From SAR202 cluster bacterium bin90 (GTDB taxonomy: Bacteria; Chloroflexota; Dehalococcoidia; Lucifugimonadales; JADFKI01): a stretch of DNA of 35,970 nt. Positions 7,345 to 15,878 of this stretch are shown here, piece after piece (within the stretch, counting starts at the first letter, position 1; every line of letters starts with the position of its first letter). Below the pieces are notes generated by a model. That model saw only the letters and a program-made list of their open reading frames with translations, was not told where the DNA came from and did not search any database. The DNA lies in the NCBI GenBank assembly GCA_002238855.1, contig MPND01000038.1:1-35970 (forward strand), given 5' to 3'. The position numbers and the translations under genes are program-made.

Positions 7345-9435
7345 CTAGCCGCCCGGTCCGGGGACGGTGACCTCAAGCCGGTTGGAAAGCTTTCTGTCGT
7401 CTGCTGCGCAGATGGCGCCGGTTGCGGAGCAGTTCGTCGTTATGGGCAGGACGACAGTCACCGGGCCATTGCTGTCCGGCTCGACTCTAATCTCCCAGCG
7501 CATGTTGCTGGAGGTGTACACCCTGCTTGCTTTTACAACGTCACCGCCGGTCACCGTGAAGGCGCTGTCGCGGAGTCTCTTGTAGCTGATCGGAAACTCG
7601 TCGTTGAAATGAAGCCTGAAGACGAACTGCCTCCCTGTGTGTGAACTTGGGACACGCTCGGTCCAGGCTGTCAGTTGTCCCAGGCCGGTTAGAATCGTTT
7701 CGGCGGGGGTCACTTTGTCTGTCGCTCCGCCCACGCGCATTATTACTCTACGGGTGGTCGAATCGTAGCTCACATTGGTGTTAGCAATGCCGCGACCCAG
7801 CAGTGAGTAGCCTACGGTGGCTTTGTTGGGCGGGTCTCCTTCGGAATCATCCGGTAAGCCAACGGCGACCTCGAACACCGGAATATCCCCCTCATTTATC
7901 GAGTTCTGGCCAGTCAAGGCAATCAATGACCGGAAGAAATTGAGCTGGGACCTTGTGTGGATGGTCGGCGGATTACCGTCGATGAGGGGGAACTTCAGGG
8001 ACCCGAGCTTGGTTTCGACACCGCTGGACATGTCGGTGATCCACAATCCGAACCAGCGACCGTCCGCATCATCGTCTCCATCCTGGGCAACTCTCATGGA
8101 GTAACTGCCCTTGCTCCAGTCATAGGTTCTCTGAACGCTGATGAAGGGGCCGCCAAAGTTTCCGGGTCGGGTCCAACCATCTCCGGTAGTCCTGGTGTTG
8201 CTGGCGTCCGACGTTCCCCAGCGGTTGAATATGATTCCCTTTCCCTGATTTCCGTCTGTTCCGGGCTTGTCCACATCGGTTCGCAGCCCGAAAGCGACGA
8301 GGTCGCCTCCAATGTGTCCCCAACCCAGCAACAGAACGAGTACAAGGTCCTCCGAAAAGTGCCCCGGGTCACTGGTGATCTCGAAGTTCACCCTGACCGA
8401 TGAGCTGTCAGGGGTCTCCTCCTTCCAACCCCACTGAGCAGATGCGAGCACGTCGGGCGCACCGACGCGCCTGGCGTCTATCTTGTGATTGGAGTCCTCG
8501 CCCCTTCCTCTGCTAGCCAGAATCGCGTGCAGCCCTCCCGACCTGCCGGCTATTGTTCCCCCTCCCTCAACGCCCGATGCCAGATCTCCGTTCCTGGCAA
8601 GGGAGTTTCTCGGAATGGCTATTCCGTCAGTGTCGATGTCAAGAACGGCGGTGTAGTCGAGCAGAAGCCTCGAAGTTCCGCTCCCCTCAGAGTAGGTCGC
8701 ATGGCGAGTGACGTTCTGCTGAAATGCCTCCGTGGAGATCCTTGCGGAAACGTGGCCGCTGGTCCTAACAGGCCGGTCGAATCGTGCCTCGATCTGAATT
8801 GTTTCGTTTCTGACGTATGTGTCCCCGTATTGGGGCGTGGAAGCTATACGCACGTCGGTGACTTTTGGCCTGACCGCGCTCCCATTGACCTTGTGATTCG
8901 ATTGTGTGCCGAGACTGGAATGAGACAGGTTTGCGTTTCTGGGTGAATCGCCTACGCTCTGAATGGCGTCAGCATCGTTGTGGTCCAGCGTCGAGGAGTT
9001 GTCGCCGATCCAGACGCCGTTGGAGTCGTTGTCAGAGGATTGCACCAGAGTTGCGAAGATTACCGTTTCATCCCTGCCGCTAACCGGAACAAGGTCGCGG
9101 ATGGCGGACCCGATATTGATACGAAAGGTGGTATCGCCGTCAACGCTTACTGACTCGCTGAACTCGACCGAAACCGCGAGCAGTTCGCCTCTTCCATAGG
9201 TGTCGTCACCTCGGACGCGAACGGGCCATCCGCCGGATTCATCGGCGGAAACTTCGTACATCTGCACGCCGCTGCTAACGATGGAAGGAACTCCTGTATT
9301 TTGGCTCTTGATCGCATGAACAGGGTTCGCGGCTAAACCGATAATGAGCAATGGAATCAAGAGCGCACAGGCTAAGGACAAGCGGATCTTGAGTTTGTTT
9401 TTCCACTCCTTTGGTACTGGTAGATGCATATACAT
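7345..9435 (-). CDS. Secreted modular protein with Ig-like and DUF3472-like domains
   Basis: The 696-aa product has a clear export signal: KNKLKIR, then a hydrophobic core LSLACALLIPLLIIGLAA, then a likely cut after VHA (about residue 41). Two related Ig-like segments follow (about 50-195 and 195-325), each with a GDTY block and ending in S-N-H-K-(V/I)-(N/D). A central domain (about 330-500) with FNRWGT, YDWSKGSY and GRWFGLWITD matches the protein at 12-995. The C-terminal 100 residues (FRLHFND..., AFTVTGGDV, GAICAADDRKLSN) look like a SwmB-type Ig-like repeat common in large bacterial surface proteins. No anchor motif or C-terminal helix is visible. AGGAGG at ideal spacing supports the ATG at 9435. 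It is divergent from a kinase-regulator gene, which suggests that protein controls it. Confidence 0.82.
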   Translation of the reverse strand: MYMHLPVPKEWKNKLKIRLSLACALLIPLLIIGLAANPVHAIKSQNTGVPSIVSSGVQMYEVSADESGGWPVRVRGDDTYGRGELLAVSVEFSESVSVDGDTTFRINIGSAIRDLVPVSGRDETVIFATLVQSSDNDSNGVWIGDNSSTLDHNDADAIQSVGDSPRNANLSHSSLGTQSNHKVNGSAVRPKVTDVRIASTPQYGDTYVRNETIQIEARFDRPVRTSGHVSARISTEAFQQNVTRHATYSEGSGTSRLLLDYTAVLDIDTDGIAIPRNSLARNGDLASGVEGGGTIAGRSGGLHAILASRGRGEDSNHKIDARRVGAPDVLASAQWGWKEETPDSSSVRVNFEITSDPGHFSEDLVLVLLLGWGHIGGDLVAFGLRTDVDKPGTDGNQGKGIIFNRWGTSDASNTRTTGDGWTRPGNFGGPFISVQRTYDWSKGSYSMRVAQDGDDDADGRWFGLWITDMSSGVETKLGSLKFPLIDGNPPTIHTRSQLNFFRSLIALTGQNSINEGDIPVFEVAVGLPDDSEGDPPNKATVGYSLLGRGIANTNVSYDSTTRRVIMRVGGATDKVTPAETILTGLGQLTAWTERVPSSHTGRQFVFRLHFNDEFPISYKRLRDSAFTVTGGDVVKASRVYTSSNMRWEIRVEPDSNGPVTVVLPITTNCSATGAICAADDRKLSNRLEVTVPGPGG

Positions 9436-9677
9436 GAAGATATCCTCCTATTGACGTCTGTTTTGGTGGCAGATCAACTGTGAGAGATGGGTAATGAGTA
9501 TGAGCAATGCTGTTTGAATTGCAGAACTTTATTGCTCTTTACGATGTTTCCTAGTTCATTTCTCTTGCTCCTTTCACATATCCCCTGGTGATAACCGCGT
9601 GAATGCAGGTCGCATATGAGCTAGTATCAATTCGGGCGTCTTATTGGGACTAGTCGGAGGAGCATACAGAAGCTAAG

Positions 9678-9693
9678 TGACAAAATAGTGTCA
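9678..9693. promoter_or_regulatory. Inverted repeat, candidate operator
   Basis: Perfect 5-bp arms TGACA (9678-9682) and TGTCA (9689-9693) are separated by six bases, about 45 bases upstream of the kinase -35 box. This is a natural candidate binding site in the shared control region. No regulator is proven. Confidence 0.35.
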
Positions 9694-9739
9694 TTTGCAC
9701 TACTTTCCGTAGCAATCATGTGGCAATGCAGTGTTAAGG

Positions 9740-9768
9740 TTGTGGAAATATCTTCACGGCCGTATAAT
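9740..9768 (+). promoter_or_regulatory. Sigma70-type promoter of the kinase-regulator gene
   Basis: TTGTGG (9740-9745), a 17-base spacer and a perfect TATAAT (9763-9768). The predicted leader is about 50 bases and ends in a GGAGG ribosome site before the ATG at 9825. Confidence 0.6.
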
Positions 9769-9824
9769 CGTCGGAACGCAAGTTAAACACCATCTCGACA
9801 CGCATCACGGCCGGAGGATGCGAC

Positions 9825-12203
9825 ATGAGGAGCAGGGAGGAGCTGTGCCGGGAGAATGAGGCGCTCAGAGAACGTCTGACCAGGCTCAGTGAGGCAAGTC
9901 TGCGCATAAACGACAGTCTCGATCTCCTGGAGGTTCTGCAGGAGGTCCTGGAGGGCGCGCGGGCGCTGACAGGAGCGCGATATGGCGTCATCACAACGGT
10001 TGACGAGTGCGGGGAAATGGAGGAGGTGCTGACTTCCGGCCTGAATGCACAGGAGAGCGAAGCGCTGCTGGCCATGCCGGAAGGCGAAAAGCTGTTCGAA
10101 TACTTCGGCGGGATGCAGGAATCACTTCGTCTGAGTGACCTTCCGAGCTACGTCAAAGCCCTGGGGTTTCATGGGTTCGACAATCCAGTTAAGGCGAACA
10201 CTTTCCTAGTTACTCCTCTTTATCATCGGGGATCACAGGTAGGCAGTTTCTACTTGGGGGAGAAGAAAAGCGGCCTTGAGTTTGGATCCGAAGATGAGGA
10301 AACTCTGGTAATGTTCGCCTCACAAGCGGCTATGGTGATCGCCAATGCCCGCAGGCACAGGGATGAGCAACGGGCGCGTGCGGACCTGGAGACACTGGTG
10401 AACACCGCCCCTGTGGGTGTTATTGTGCTTGACGCGAGGACAGGCATCCCAAGATCATTCAACAGGGAGGCGACGAGGATTGTAGAAGGTCTCGTCATGC
10501 CTGACGGAACGTCGGAGCAGCTACTGGAGGTGATCACTATCCGTCGCGCCGACGGGACGGAGTTGTCACTTGAAGAGCTGTCAGTCGCCCAGGTGCTCAG
10601 CACCGGCGAGACGGTGCGCGCCGAGGAGATCGTACTCGAGATCCCAGATGGTAGAGCGGTGACGGTTCTGCTGAACGCCACTCCCATCCGGTCGGGCGAG
10701 GGCGAGTTGGAATCGGTGGTAGTCACCATGCAGGACATGACGCCGCTTGAGGAGCTTGAAAAATTGCGTGCCGAGTTCCTTGCCATGGTGAGCCACGAGC
10801 TGCGCACTCCGCTGACTTCGATCAAGGGTTCAGCCGCGACAATGCTGGAACTCATGCCCGCGCGCGAATCGGCTGAGGCGGTGCAACTCGCTCGTATCAT
10901 CGAGGGACAGGCCGACCGCATGCGCGAACTGATCAACGATCTGCTGGACGTAGCACACATCGAGTCCGGCGCACTTTCGGTGGTCGCGCAGCCGGCAGAC
11001 TTGTCCGACCTTGTGAATGAGGCGAGGAACACATTCATTAGCGGAGGTGGCAGGGCAAGTATCCGAATCGACCTGCCGCCTGATCTGCCGCTTGTAACTG
11101 CGGACACACGACGTGTTGTGCAAGTGCTGAACAATCTGCTGTCCAATGCGGCAAGGCACTCTCCGGAGTCGTCGGTCATCAGGGTTACCGCCGTGGTGGA
11201 GGAAATTCACGTCGCCGTATCGGTCAGTGACGAAGGCAGGGGAATATCAGCGGAGCGGCTTCCACACCTATTCCGCAAGTTCTCGCGGATTCGCCGAGAT
11301 GACTGGGTAAGCGACACCGGCTTGGGTCTGGCGATCTGCAAGGGGATAGTGGAGGCGCATGGTGGGCGGATCCGTGCGGAGAGCGACGGCGACGGCCTCG
11401 GCGCGCGCTTTATTTTCACGCTTCCCGTCGCAGAGTCATCTCAGATGCGTGTACCCGAGGTCGCTTCAACTGTGAAAGGGGGCTCAAACAGCTCTGCCGA
11501 CTCACGGCGAAAGATCCTTGCGGTGGACGATGACCCTCAGACGCTCAGGTATGTGCGGGACATTCTGTTGAAGGCGGGTTTCGTCCCGTCAATGACTGCG
11601 GATCCTCGCGAGGTCTCGCGCCGCATGAGAGATGAGGAGCCTCATCTCGTGCTCCTGGACCTGATGCTCCCGTGGATCAATGGCATAGAGGTGATGGGGA
11701 AGATACTGGAGGCCACAGACGTGCCGGTGATATTCCTGTCGGCATACGGCCAAGACGAGACTATCGCAAGGGCATTGGAGGCGGGAGCGTCCGATTATGT
11801 GGTCAAGCCATTCTCGCCGACGGAACTTGTGGCGCGCATCGAAGCTGCGCTGCGCAAGAGGGCGCCGGGCCTTCGAGGGCAACCTGAACACTTTGTTCTT
11901 GGCGATCTGTCGATCGACTACAATGGGCGGAGCGTGAGCCTGGCCGGCCGCACCGTTCCACTGACAGCCACGGAGTTTAATCTGCTGCGGGAGCTGTCGG
12001 TCAACGCGGGTCGCGTGCTTACCCACGATCACCTGCTTCAACGAGTGTGGGGGCATGAGTTCATCGGCGACTCAGGAGCGACTCGAACAGTCATCAAGAG
12101 GCTACGCTATAAGCTGAACGACGATGCGAGAAATCCGTCTTACATATTTACCGAGCCTCGAGTCGGATATCGCATGCCGAAAGTAGAAGACGCGACACCG
12201 TAG
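9825..12203 (+). CDS. Single-chain hybrid sensor kinase / OmpR-type response regulator
   Basis: The 792-aa soluble protein carries a full two-component system. Domain order: short N-terminal coiled coil (1-30), GAF-like sensor (about 30-175), PAS-like (185-310), HisKA with H324 in MVSHELRTPL, HATPase with N box (436-445), DEGRGI (469-474) and DTGLGL (497-502), REC with D569/D570, phospho-acceptor D612 and K661, then an OmpR/PhoB winged helix (about 690-785, ending EPRVGYRMP). No membrane helix is seen, so the signal is probably cytoplasmic. Phosphotransfer H324 to D612 within one chain should control DNA binding by its own C-terminus. All catalytic residues are present. GGAGG precedes the ATG. 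A paralogue, frameshifted, is at 19768-22232. Confidence 0.93.
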   Translation: MRSREELCRENEALRERLTRLSEASLRINDSLDLLEVLQEVLEGARALTGARYGVITTVDECGEMEEVLTSGLNAQESEALLAMPEGEKLFEYFGGMQESLRLSDLPSYVKALGFHGFDNPVKANTFLVTPLYHRGSQVGSFYLGEKKSGLEFGSEDEETLVMFASQAAMVIANARRHRDEQRARADLETLVNTAPVGVIVLDARTGIPRSFNREATRIVEGLVMPDGTSEQLLEVITIRRADGTELSLEELSVAQVLSTGETVRAEEIVLEIPDGRAVTVLLNATPIRSGEGELESVVVTMQDMTPLEELEKLRAEFLAMVSHELRTPLTSIKGSAATMLELMPARESAEAVQLARIIEGQADRMRELINDLLDVAHIESGALSVVAQPADLSDLVNEARNTFISGGGRASIRIDLPPDLPLVTADTRRVVQVLNNLLSNAARHSPESSVIRVTAVVEEIHVAVSVSDEGRGISAERLPHLFRKFSRIRRDDWVSDTGLGLAICKGIVEAHGGRIRAESDGDGLGARFIFTLPVAESSQMRVPEVASTVKGGSNSSADSRRKILAVDDDPQTLRYVRDILLKAGFVPSMTADPREVSRRMRDEEPHLVLLDLMLPWINGIEVMGKILEATDVPVIFLSAYGQDETIARALEAGASDYVVKPFSPTELVARIEAALRKRAPGLRGQPEHFVLGDLSIDYNGRSVSLAGRTVPLTATEFNLLRELSVNAGRVLTHDHLLQRVWGHEFIGDSGATRTVIKRLRYKLNDDARNPSYIFTEPRVGYRMPKVEDATP

Positions 12204-12506
12204 TCTTGCTCGAAGCATCGCCGTAGCTAAGTTTAGACATCAATGATGTTTGACCATTATCAGCAGAAACAAGTGCCGGATATGCGGAGTCCCACCGGGC
12301 TGACCTGTATTCTCGGTATCCCGTACAACAGTGCGAGGCTCGGCGGTCCATTCTCCGTTAAGGACGGCGCTACATCGCACAGCATATGATGCGCTGACAT
12401 CTTCGCATACTTAGGGTCGCTCTTCCCTTTGCGAAATCAAATCGACTTGTCCTGCCATTGTACCTCGACACTCGCGTAGCCCTGATCGGTCAGAAAGCGT
12501 GCGATT
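12204..12506. other. Degenerate region after the kinase gene
   Basis: About 300 bases with no intact gene. The minus strand has coding-like stretches interrupted by stops, continuous with the decayed integrase next to it, so this is probably debris of an old mobile element. No terminator with a T-run is seen for the kinase gene. Confidence 0.4.
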
Positions 12507-13129
12507 TCAGCACCCAAGCGCGGCGGCAGTCACCTCACCCGCGACGTTGTACTCCAATAAGTCGTGCGCCACCGCCCACGATAACACCGCGCGCATGCGC
12601 TGTCGCACTCGTCGCGCCGTCTCCAGCTTAGCGGTCCAGATGGGCGTAAGACACGCGAGCACCTCGACCTTCCTGGTTGGGTTGTTCTTCATTTCCCCTA
12701 TCACATGGAATGGATAGATCAGAAGTGGGCTGATCCACTGGGCCGCGTGCTTCCCATTGCGCCAGGTGGGGGGTTGAGCGCGCGACCCTTAAGTGCCGCC
12801 TTTTTGAAGGTGGATATTGTCGCGAGGCGCTTCTCGATTATGCTGTTGGCGCCGCTGGCGATGACCGACCTGTTGTTGGCGGCCTATTCGCGCGCCCGAG
12901 CCAGTCTAACGTCCTCATTGCTGCCCAGCCCAATGTCGCGACGAACTCCGTCAATTGTGATGCAGTGCACCCAGCTCTTTGAACCACCCTTCGCCACATT
13001 GAGGTGAAGGCAGTTGCCGTCTCCGTACCTGCAGAGACTCTGGATACTCCTGACCTTTACCGCCGTCGGTCTGCCCAGGTTTTCCCTCGTTATCCCACTC
13101 TTTTCGCTACGTTGTAGGTGAGATTGCAA
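12507..13129 (-). pseudogene. Decayed P4-type tyrosine integrase
   Basis: Three stretches in different minus-strand frames read together as a P4-family (DUF4102 N-terminal) integrase. The first, about 13100-12890, contains TAVKVRSIQ, CRYGDGNCLHL, GSKSWVHCITIDG and RRDIGLGS. The second, about 12890-12760, contains NNRSVIASGANSIIEKRLATI and TFKKAAL. The third, about 12700-12507, contains KVEVLACLTPIWTAKLETAR, RVRQRMRAVLSWAVAHDLLE and NVAGEVTAAAL. The frame changes, internal stops and complete lack of the catalytic domain (no HxxR or active Tyr) show that the gene is dead. Such integrases usually insert at the 3' end of tRNA genes, and a tRNA-Ser 3' end lies 170 bases away. It marks an older integration at this site. 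Confidence 0.85.
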
Positions 13130-13224
13130 AGGAGTTGACGGGAGGTAGCAATAACGCCAAAATAGGGGAATATGGAAAGGGAGTGGAGGGGAGGTAGAAA
13201 AAACGCCAAAATAGGGGAATAGGG
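13128..13224. repeat. Tandem pair of ~48-bp direct repeats downstream of tRNA-Ser
   Basis: Two adjoining copies (about 13128-13175 and 13176-13224) share GGAGGTAG and, after a few differing bases, AACGCCAAAATAGGGGAATA exactly. They lie between the dead integrase and the tRNA 3' end. They could be integrase arm sites, iterons or a simple duplication. A run of nine G occurs nearby at about 13280-13288. Confidence 0.65.
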
Positions 13225-13298
13225 CGCATTAAGCAGTTTAATAGAGTCTAATTGGGATTTGATGGAGTGGTGGGAATGCGGGGGGGGGTGTGGACATT

Positions 13299-13388
13299 TG
13301 GCGGAGAGAGTGGGATTCGAACCCACGATGAACTTGCGCCCATACCGGTTTTCGAGACCGGCGCCTTCGTCCGCTCGGCCATCTCTCC
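13299..13388 (-). tRNA. tRNA-Ser (anticodon CGA)
   Basis: On the minus strand the acceptor arms GGAGAGA and TCTCTCC pair perfectly, followed by discriminator G and an encoded CCA (to 13299). The anticodon stem GCCGG/CCGG frames the loop TCTCGAAAA region with anticodon CGA, which reads UCG serine codons. A long variable arm typical of class II tRNA-Ser and a GGTTCGAATCCC T-arm are present. The total is about 90 bases including CCA. Integrase genes lie on both sides, so this is an integration site. Confidence 0.95.
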
Positions 13389-13415
13389 GCGCCTATTTAG
13401 ACTGGTAACGTAATG

Positions 13416-14567
13416 TCAGCCTTCATCAATTGCCCACATCTTGCCCACATCGGTGTCAACCACCCTCGCAAATGCTGCCCCAGCTGCTATGTCGGCCTCC
13501 TGAGGCACGTGCCCGTAGATGTCCACTGTGGTCGTGATGCTCTGGTGTCCCAGACGGGCTTGAACGATGTGAATGGGCGTTCCCTCGCTCAGCAGCAAGC
13601 TTGCATGCGTGTGGCGCAGGTCGTGCAGGCGCATGCCCTGAATGTCGCACTGGCAGGCTATCCTGCGGCATGCACGCGAAAGGGCGTCGGGCTTCATCAA
13701 TCGTCCGTTCGGCAACGCGCACACCTGCTCTAACACTGCGGTTATGCCCCGCGCTGCATACTCAGCTTCCATTCGCTCTCGGTGCGAACGGAGCAAGAGT
13801 ATCGTGGCAGGTGATACGGCAATCGTTCGCCTACTGCCCTCGGACTTCGGTTCCCCCCAAATGTATCCCTGTCCCCTGACGTGCATCAGGGTCTGATGGA
13901 TGCTAAGTGTGTTCGCATCCATGTCCACGTCTTGCCAGCGGAGCCCTAGTATCTCGCCGCGCCGCAGGCCAGCGTATAGCGCAAGGTGGATCGGCACGTG
14001 ATAGGGCGTCTGACGCGCACCTGCGAGCAGCCGGCGCACTTCGCCGGTGGATAATGTTCTGGCAGGCGACGGCTTCGGCTTCGGCGTTCTCACTCGCTGA
14101 GTGGGGTTCCTGTCCAGCAGCTCCCAGGTGATAGCGATCTCGAAGGCGCGATGAAGCAGGGTATGGTGGTGCTTGATAGTCTGGGCAGACAGCCGGTCAA
14201 GCAGAGCCGAGTAGTACGACTGGATGTGGCGAGGGCTGAGGTCCGCCAGCCTGATTTGTCCGAGGGACGGCAGTACATGCTTGTGGATGATGGTTCCGTA
14301 GCCCTCGGCAGTACGAGGACGTAGATTAGGGCGCACATAATCGCGCAGCCACAGTTCTAGGTATTCGTCGACTGTGATAGTTGTCGGCTCACGATACTCG
14401 CCCCTGTTGAGGGAGTGGAGTATCTCGTTGAGGCGAGCTTGCGCGTGACGCTTCTTGCCGTGTACTGTCTCGTATCGCTGGCGGCGCTTGCCGTCTCCGC
14501 CGCGTGGGGCGTCGTAGGTAAGTTGCCATGAGCGGTTGCCCCGCTTGCGGATGTACCCTGTTGCCAT
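13416..14567 (-). CDS. Tyrosine recombinase (phage/ICE-type integrase)
   Basis: The 383-aa protein catalyses site-specific recombination of the mobile element. An N-terminal arm-binding region (1-60, KRGNRSWQLTYDAPRG) is followed by a SAM-like core-binding domain (about 62-155) and the catalytic domain (170-360). The catalytic set is complete: R202 in AGLRRGE, K241, H315 and R318 in LHDLRHTHAS, H341 in LGHQS and the nucleophile Y351 in VDIYGHV. The length is usual for Tn916/phage-type integrases. The stop lies only 27 bases from the 5' end of tRNA-Ser, so one element end is probably at or in the tRNA. No strong ribosome site precedes the ATG at 14567. It is likely functional and heads the element that runs to about 19250. 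Confidence 0.95.
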   Translation of the reverse strand: MATGYIRKRGNRSWQLTYDAPRGGDGKRRQRYETVHGKKRHAQARLNEILHSLNRGEYREPTTITVDEYLELWLRDYVRPNLRPRTAEGYGTIIHKHVLPSLGQIRLADLSPRHIQSYYSALLDRLSAQTIKHHHTLLHRAFEIAITWELLDRNPTQRVRTPKPKPSPARTLSTGEVRRLLAGARQTPYHVPIHLALYAGLRRGEILGLRWQDVDMDANTLSIHQTLMHVRGQGYIWGEPKSEGSRRTIAVSPATILLLRSHRERMEAEYAARGITAVLEQVCALPNGRLMKPDALSRACRRIACQCDIQGMRLHDLRHTHASLLLSEGTPIHIVQARLGHQSITTTVDIYGHVPQEADIAAGAAFARVVDTDVGKMWAIDEG

Positions 14568-14768
14568 ATTACTCGGCCATGTGGTTCAGAAGTTCTAGCG
14601 TCATACGAGCGGTTGCCAGCGCGCCGCGAGAATCGCCATTCCATTCGAGCTGGCACTGCTCGGTCGTTATCATCAAGGTAGTCCCAGTCCTGTGTCTCTT
14701 CATTCCATATCAAATCCCTAGGCGATTCGAAGTCGGAGGGTTTGATTTGGAAGGCAAAGTTGTTCTGG

Positions 14769-15170
14769 TTATTGACGTGCCACCTGAGTTTGAGGGTTTG
14801 TTGCCGGAGTTCGTGCGACTGGACGATGTTGAAGCTCTAGCAGTGCTTCACCTGATATTATCCATCCTTCAAGCAAGGGGTCTTGAAGGCGACCAGCAAT
14901 AGAGGCAGCCAGTCGCTCATCCTCAGTAAGACCACTTTCTTTCTCCCTATTGAACGCACGACGTTCATCGGTCAGGCACGCCAAGAAATCAAGGGATACG
15001 TCAAAATAGGTCGCGGCTTTGATTGCGTTATCGAGCGTGAGGTTCTCTCTATTCGTCTCGATGTTTGACACCATCGATTGACTCACTCCCAGAAAATCCC
15101 CCAAGACGCCCTGCGATAGACCCCTCTCCTCTCGAAGTTTCCTGAATCGTCTGGCAACACTGTCAGTCAT
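14769..15170 (-). CDS. XRE-family HTH repressor (CI-like)
   Basis: The 133-aa protein has a classic XRE helix-turn-helix at about 8-62: RKLREERGLSQGVLGDFLGV followed by SQSMVSNIETNRENLTLDNA. The C-terminal half is acidic to mixed, with no peptidase motif, so there is no LexA-type self-cleavage. It is divergent from the small HTH gene at 15264 with overlapping control sites, the arrangement of a phage-type CI/Cro switch. A TATAAT lies only nine bases before the ATG, which implies a leaderless or nearly leaderless mRNA. It probably represses the element's excision and transfer genes. Confidence 0.88.
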   Translation of the reverse strand: MTDSVARRFRKLREERGLSQGVLGDFLGVSQSMVSNIETNRENLTLDNAIKAATYFDVSLDFLACLTDERRAFNREKESGLTEDERLAASIAGRLQDPLLEGWIISGEALLELQHRPVARTPATNPQTQVARQ

Positions 15171-15179
15171 ACTTTTCCC

Positions 15180-15188
15180 ATTATACCA
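15180..15188 (-). promoter_or_regulatory. Extended -10 promoter of the CI-like gene (leaderless mRNA)
   Basis: On the minus strand TGG is directly followed by a perfect TATAAT (15180-15185). Transcription would start only about 2-3 bases before the ATG at 15170, leaving no room for a Shine-Dalgarno site. No good -35 is visible, consistent with an extended -10 promoter. Confidence 0.6.
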
Positions 15189-15198
15189 CGCACAGGGG

Positions 15199-15239
15199 TT
15201 GACAGATATGACTTCTGATAATAGAGTCTATGACTATTA
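15199..15239 (+). promoter_or_regulatory. Rightward promoter with overlapping operator in the CI/Cro switch
   Basis: TTGACA (15199-15204), a 17-base spacer and TAGAGT (15222-15227) form a fair promoter for the Cro-like gene. An inverted repeat with arms TAATAG (15219-15224) and CTATTA (15234-15239) and an inner palindrome AGTC-TAT-GACT (15225-15235) covers the -10 and start site. A repressor bound there would block rightward transcription. Confidence 0.55.
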
Positions 15240-15263
15240 GTAATTTAGCTAAGGAGTTTAGGG

Positions 15264-15503
15264 ATGACCGCATCATCTGACATACCGTCCATTCGAGCAC
15301 GGATAGCCTATTTGGATTTGACACGTGAACAGGTGGCTATGGCTATGGGCTTGGAGCGTTCAGCGCTGAGCAGATATTTGAACGGCACACGCCCGATGCC
15401 GGATGGGATGGAGGCGCGAATACACGCGACACTGGACAAGCTGGAGCGTGCAGAACAGGCGGCGCAGGAAGCGCGCGAGCGCGTGCTGGGGGAGGAGGAG
15501 TGA
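15264..15503 (+). CDS. Small HTH DNA-binding protein (Cro/XRE-like)
   Basis: The 79-aa product has a helix-turn-helix at about 18-50: REQVAMAMGLERSALSRYLNG, where the recognition helix is ERSALSRYLNG. It is followed by a predicted coiled helix rich in Ala/Glu (LDKLERAEQAAQEARERV). It is the first gene of the rightward unit, has AAGGAG at good spacing and is divergent from the CI-like gene. The role by position is the Cro-type antagonist or an early regulator of the element. Confidence 0.82.
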   Translation: MTASSDIPSIRARIAYLDLTREQVAMAMGLERSALSRYLNGTRPMPDGMEARIHATLDKLERAEQAAQEARERVLGEEE

Positions 15504-15581
15504 TAATCACAGGCGAGTGGCAGGACGGAACGAGCGGCTAAGTGCCGCGCACATCTTCAGAAAGATGGAGGAGCTGTGACG

Positions 15582-15878
15582 ATGCAGGACACACCTGCTC
15601 TCAGCATCGGTCGCGGGTACACGGCAGATGAGGCCGCCGCGATACTCGGCATCAGCACTCGGACGCTGAACGAGCGCGTTCGAGAAGGGCACATCAAGCC
15701 GATATTCCAGGCGGGCGAGCGGCGCTACTCCGGCTACGCCCTAGCGCAGCTGCTGGGCTGGCCGCTGACCGACGACCCGCGCGATTACATGCCAGTGAGC
15801 GACGCTGACCGCGAGGAGCTGCCACGCCTGATTCTGGATATGCTACTGGAAAACTACAATAGGAGGGATGACCAATGA
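15582..15878 (+). CDS. HTH_17/MerR-like protein, candidate excisionase
   Basis: The 98-aa product carries a winged-helix start motif YTADEAAAILGISTRTLNERV, then REGHIKPIFQAGERRYSGYAL. This is the helix-turn-helix plus wing layout of the HTH_17/excisionase group. In integrative elements such proteins bend DNA and direct the integrase toward excision; that role is inferred from family and position. The ATG at 15582 was chosen because GGAGG ends 10 bases upstream, whereas the GTG at 15576 is too close to it. The stop codon lies inside the first copy of a 22-bp tandem duplication. Confidence 0.75.
   Translation: MQDTPALSIGRGYTADEAAAILGISTRTLNERVREGHIKPIFQAGERRYSGYALAQLLGWPLTDDPRDYMPVSDADREELPRLILDMLLENYNRRDDQ

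Larger units (their letters stand above)
9436..9824. other. Divergent control region, secreted protein / kinase
   Basis: The 389-base region separates the start codons of the secreted-protein gene (minus) and the kinase gene (plus). It is AT-richer than its surroundings. It holds a kinase promoter and an inverted repeat, annotated separately. The minus-strand gene has a strong ribosome site (AGGAGG at about 9444-9449), but its promoter could not be placed with confidence. Confidence 0.55.

Noticed and set aside
13416..13880. Several + strand frames over the integrase
   Set aside because: They are antisense to the catalytic domain, which has all active-site residues on the minus strand.
14357..14713. 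118-codon minus-strand frame overlapping the integrase start
   Set aside because: More than half overlaps the integrase in another frame; only its first part looks protein-like and there is no family match.
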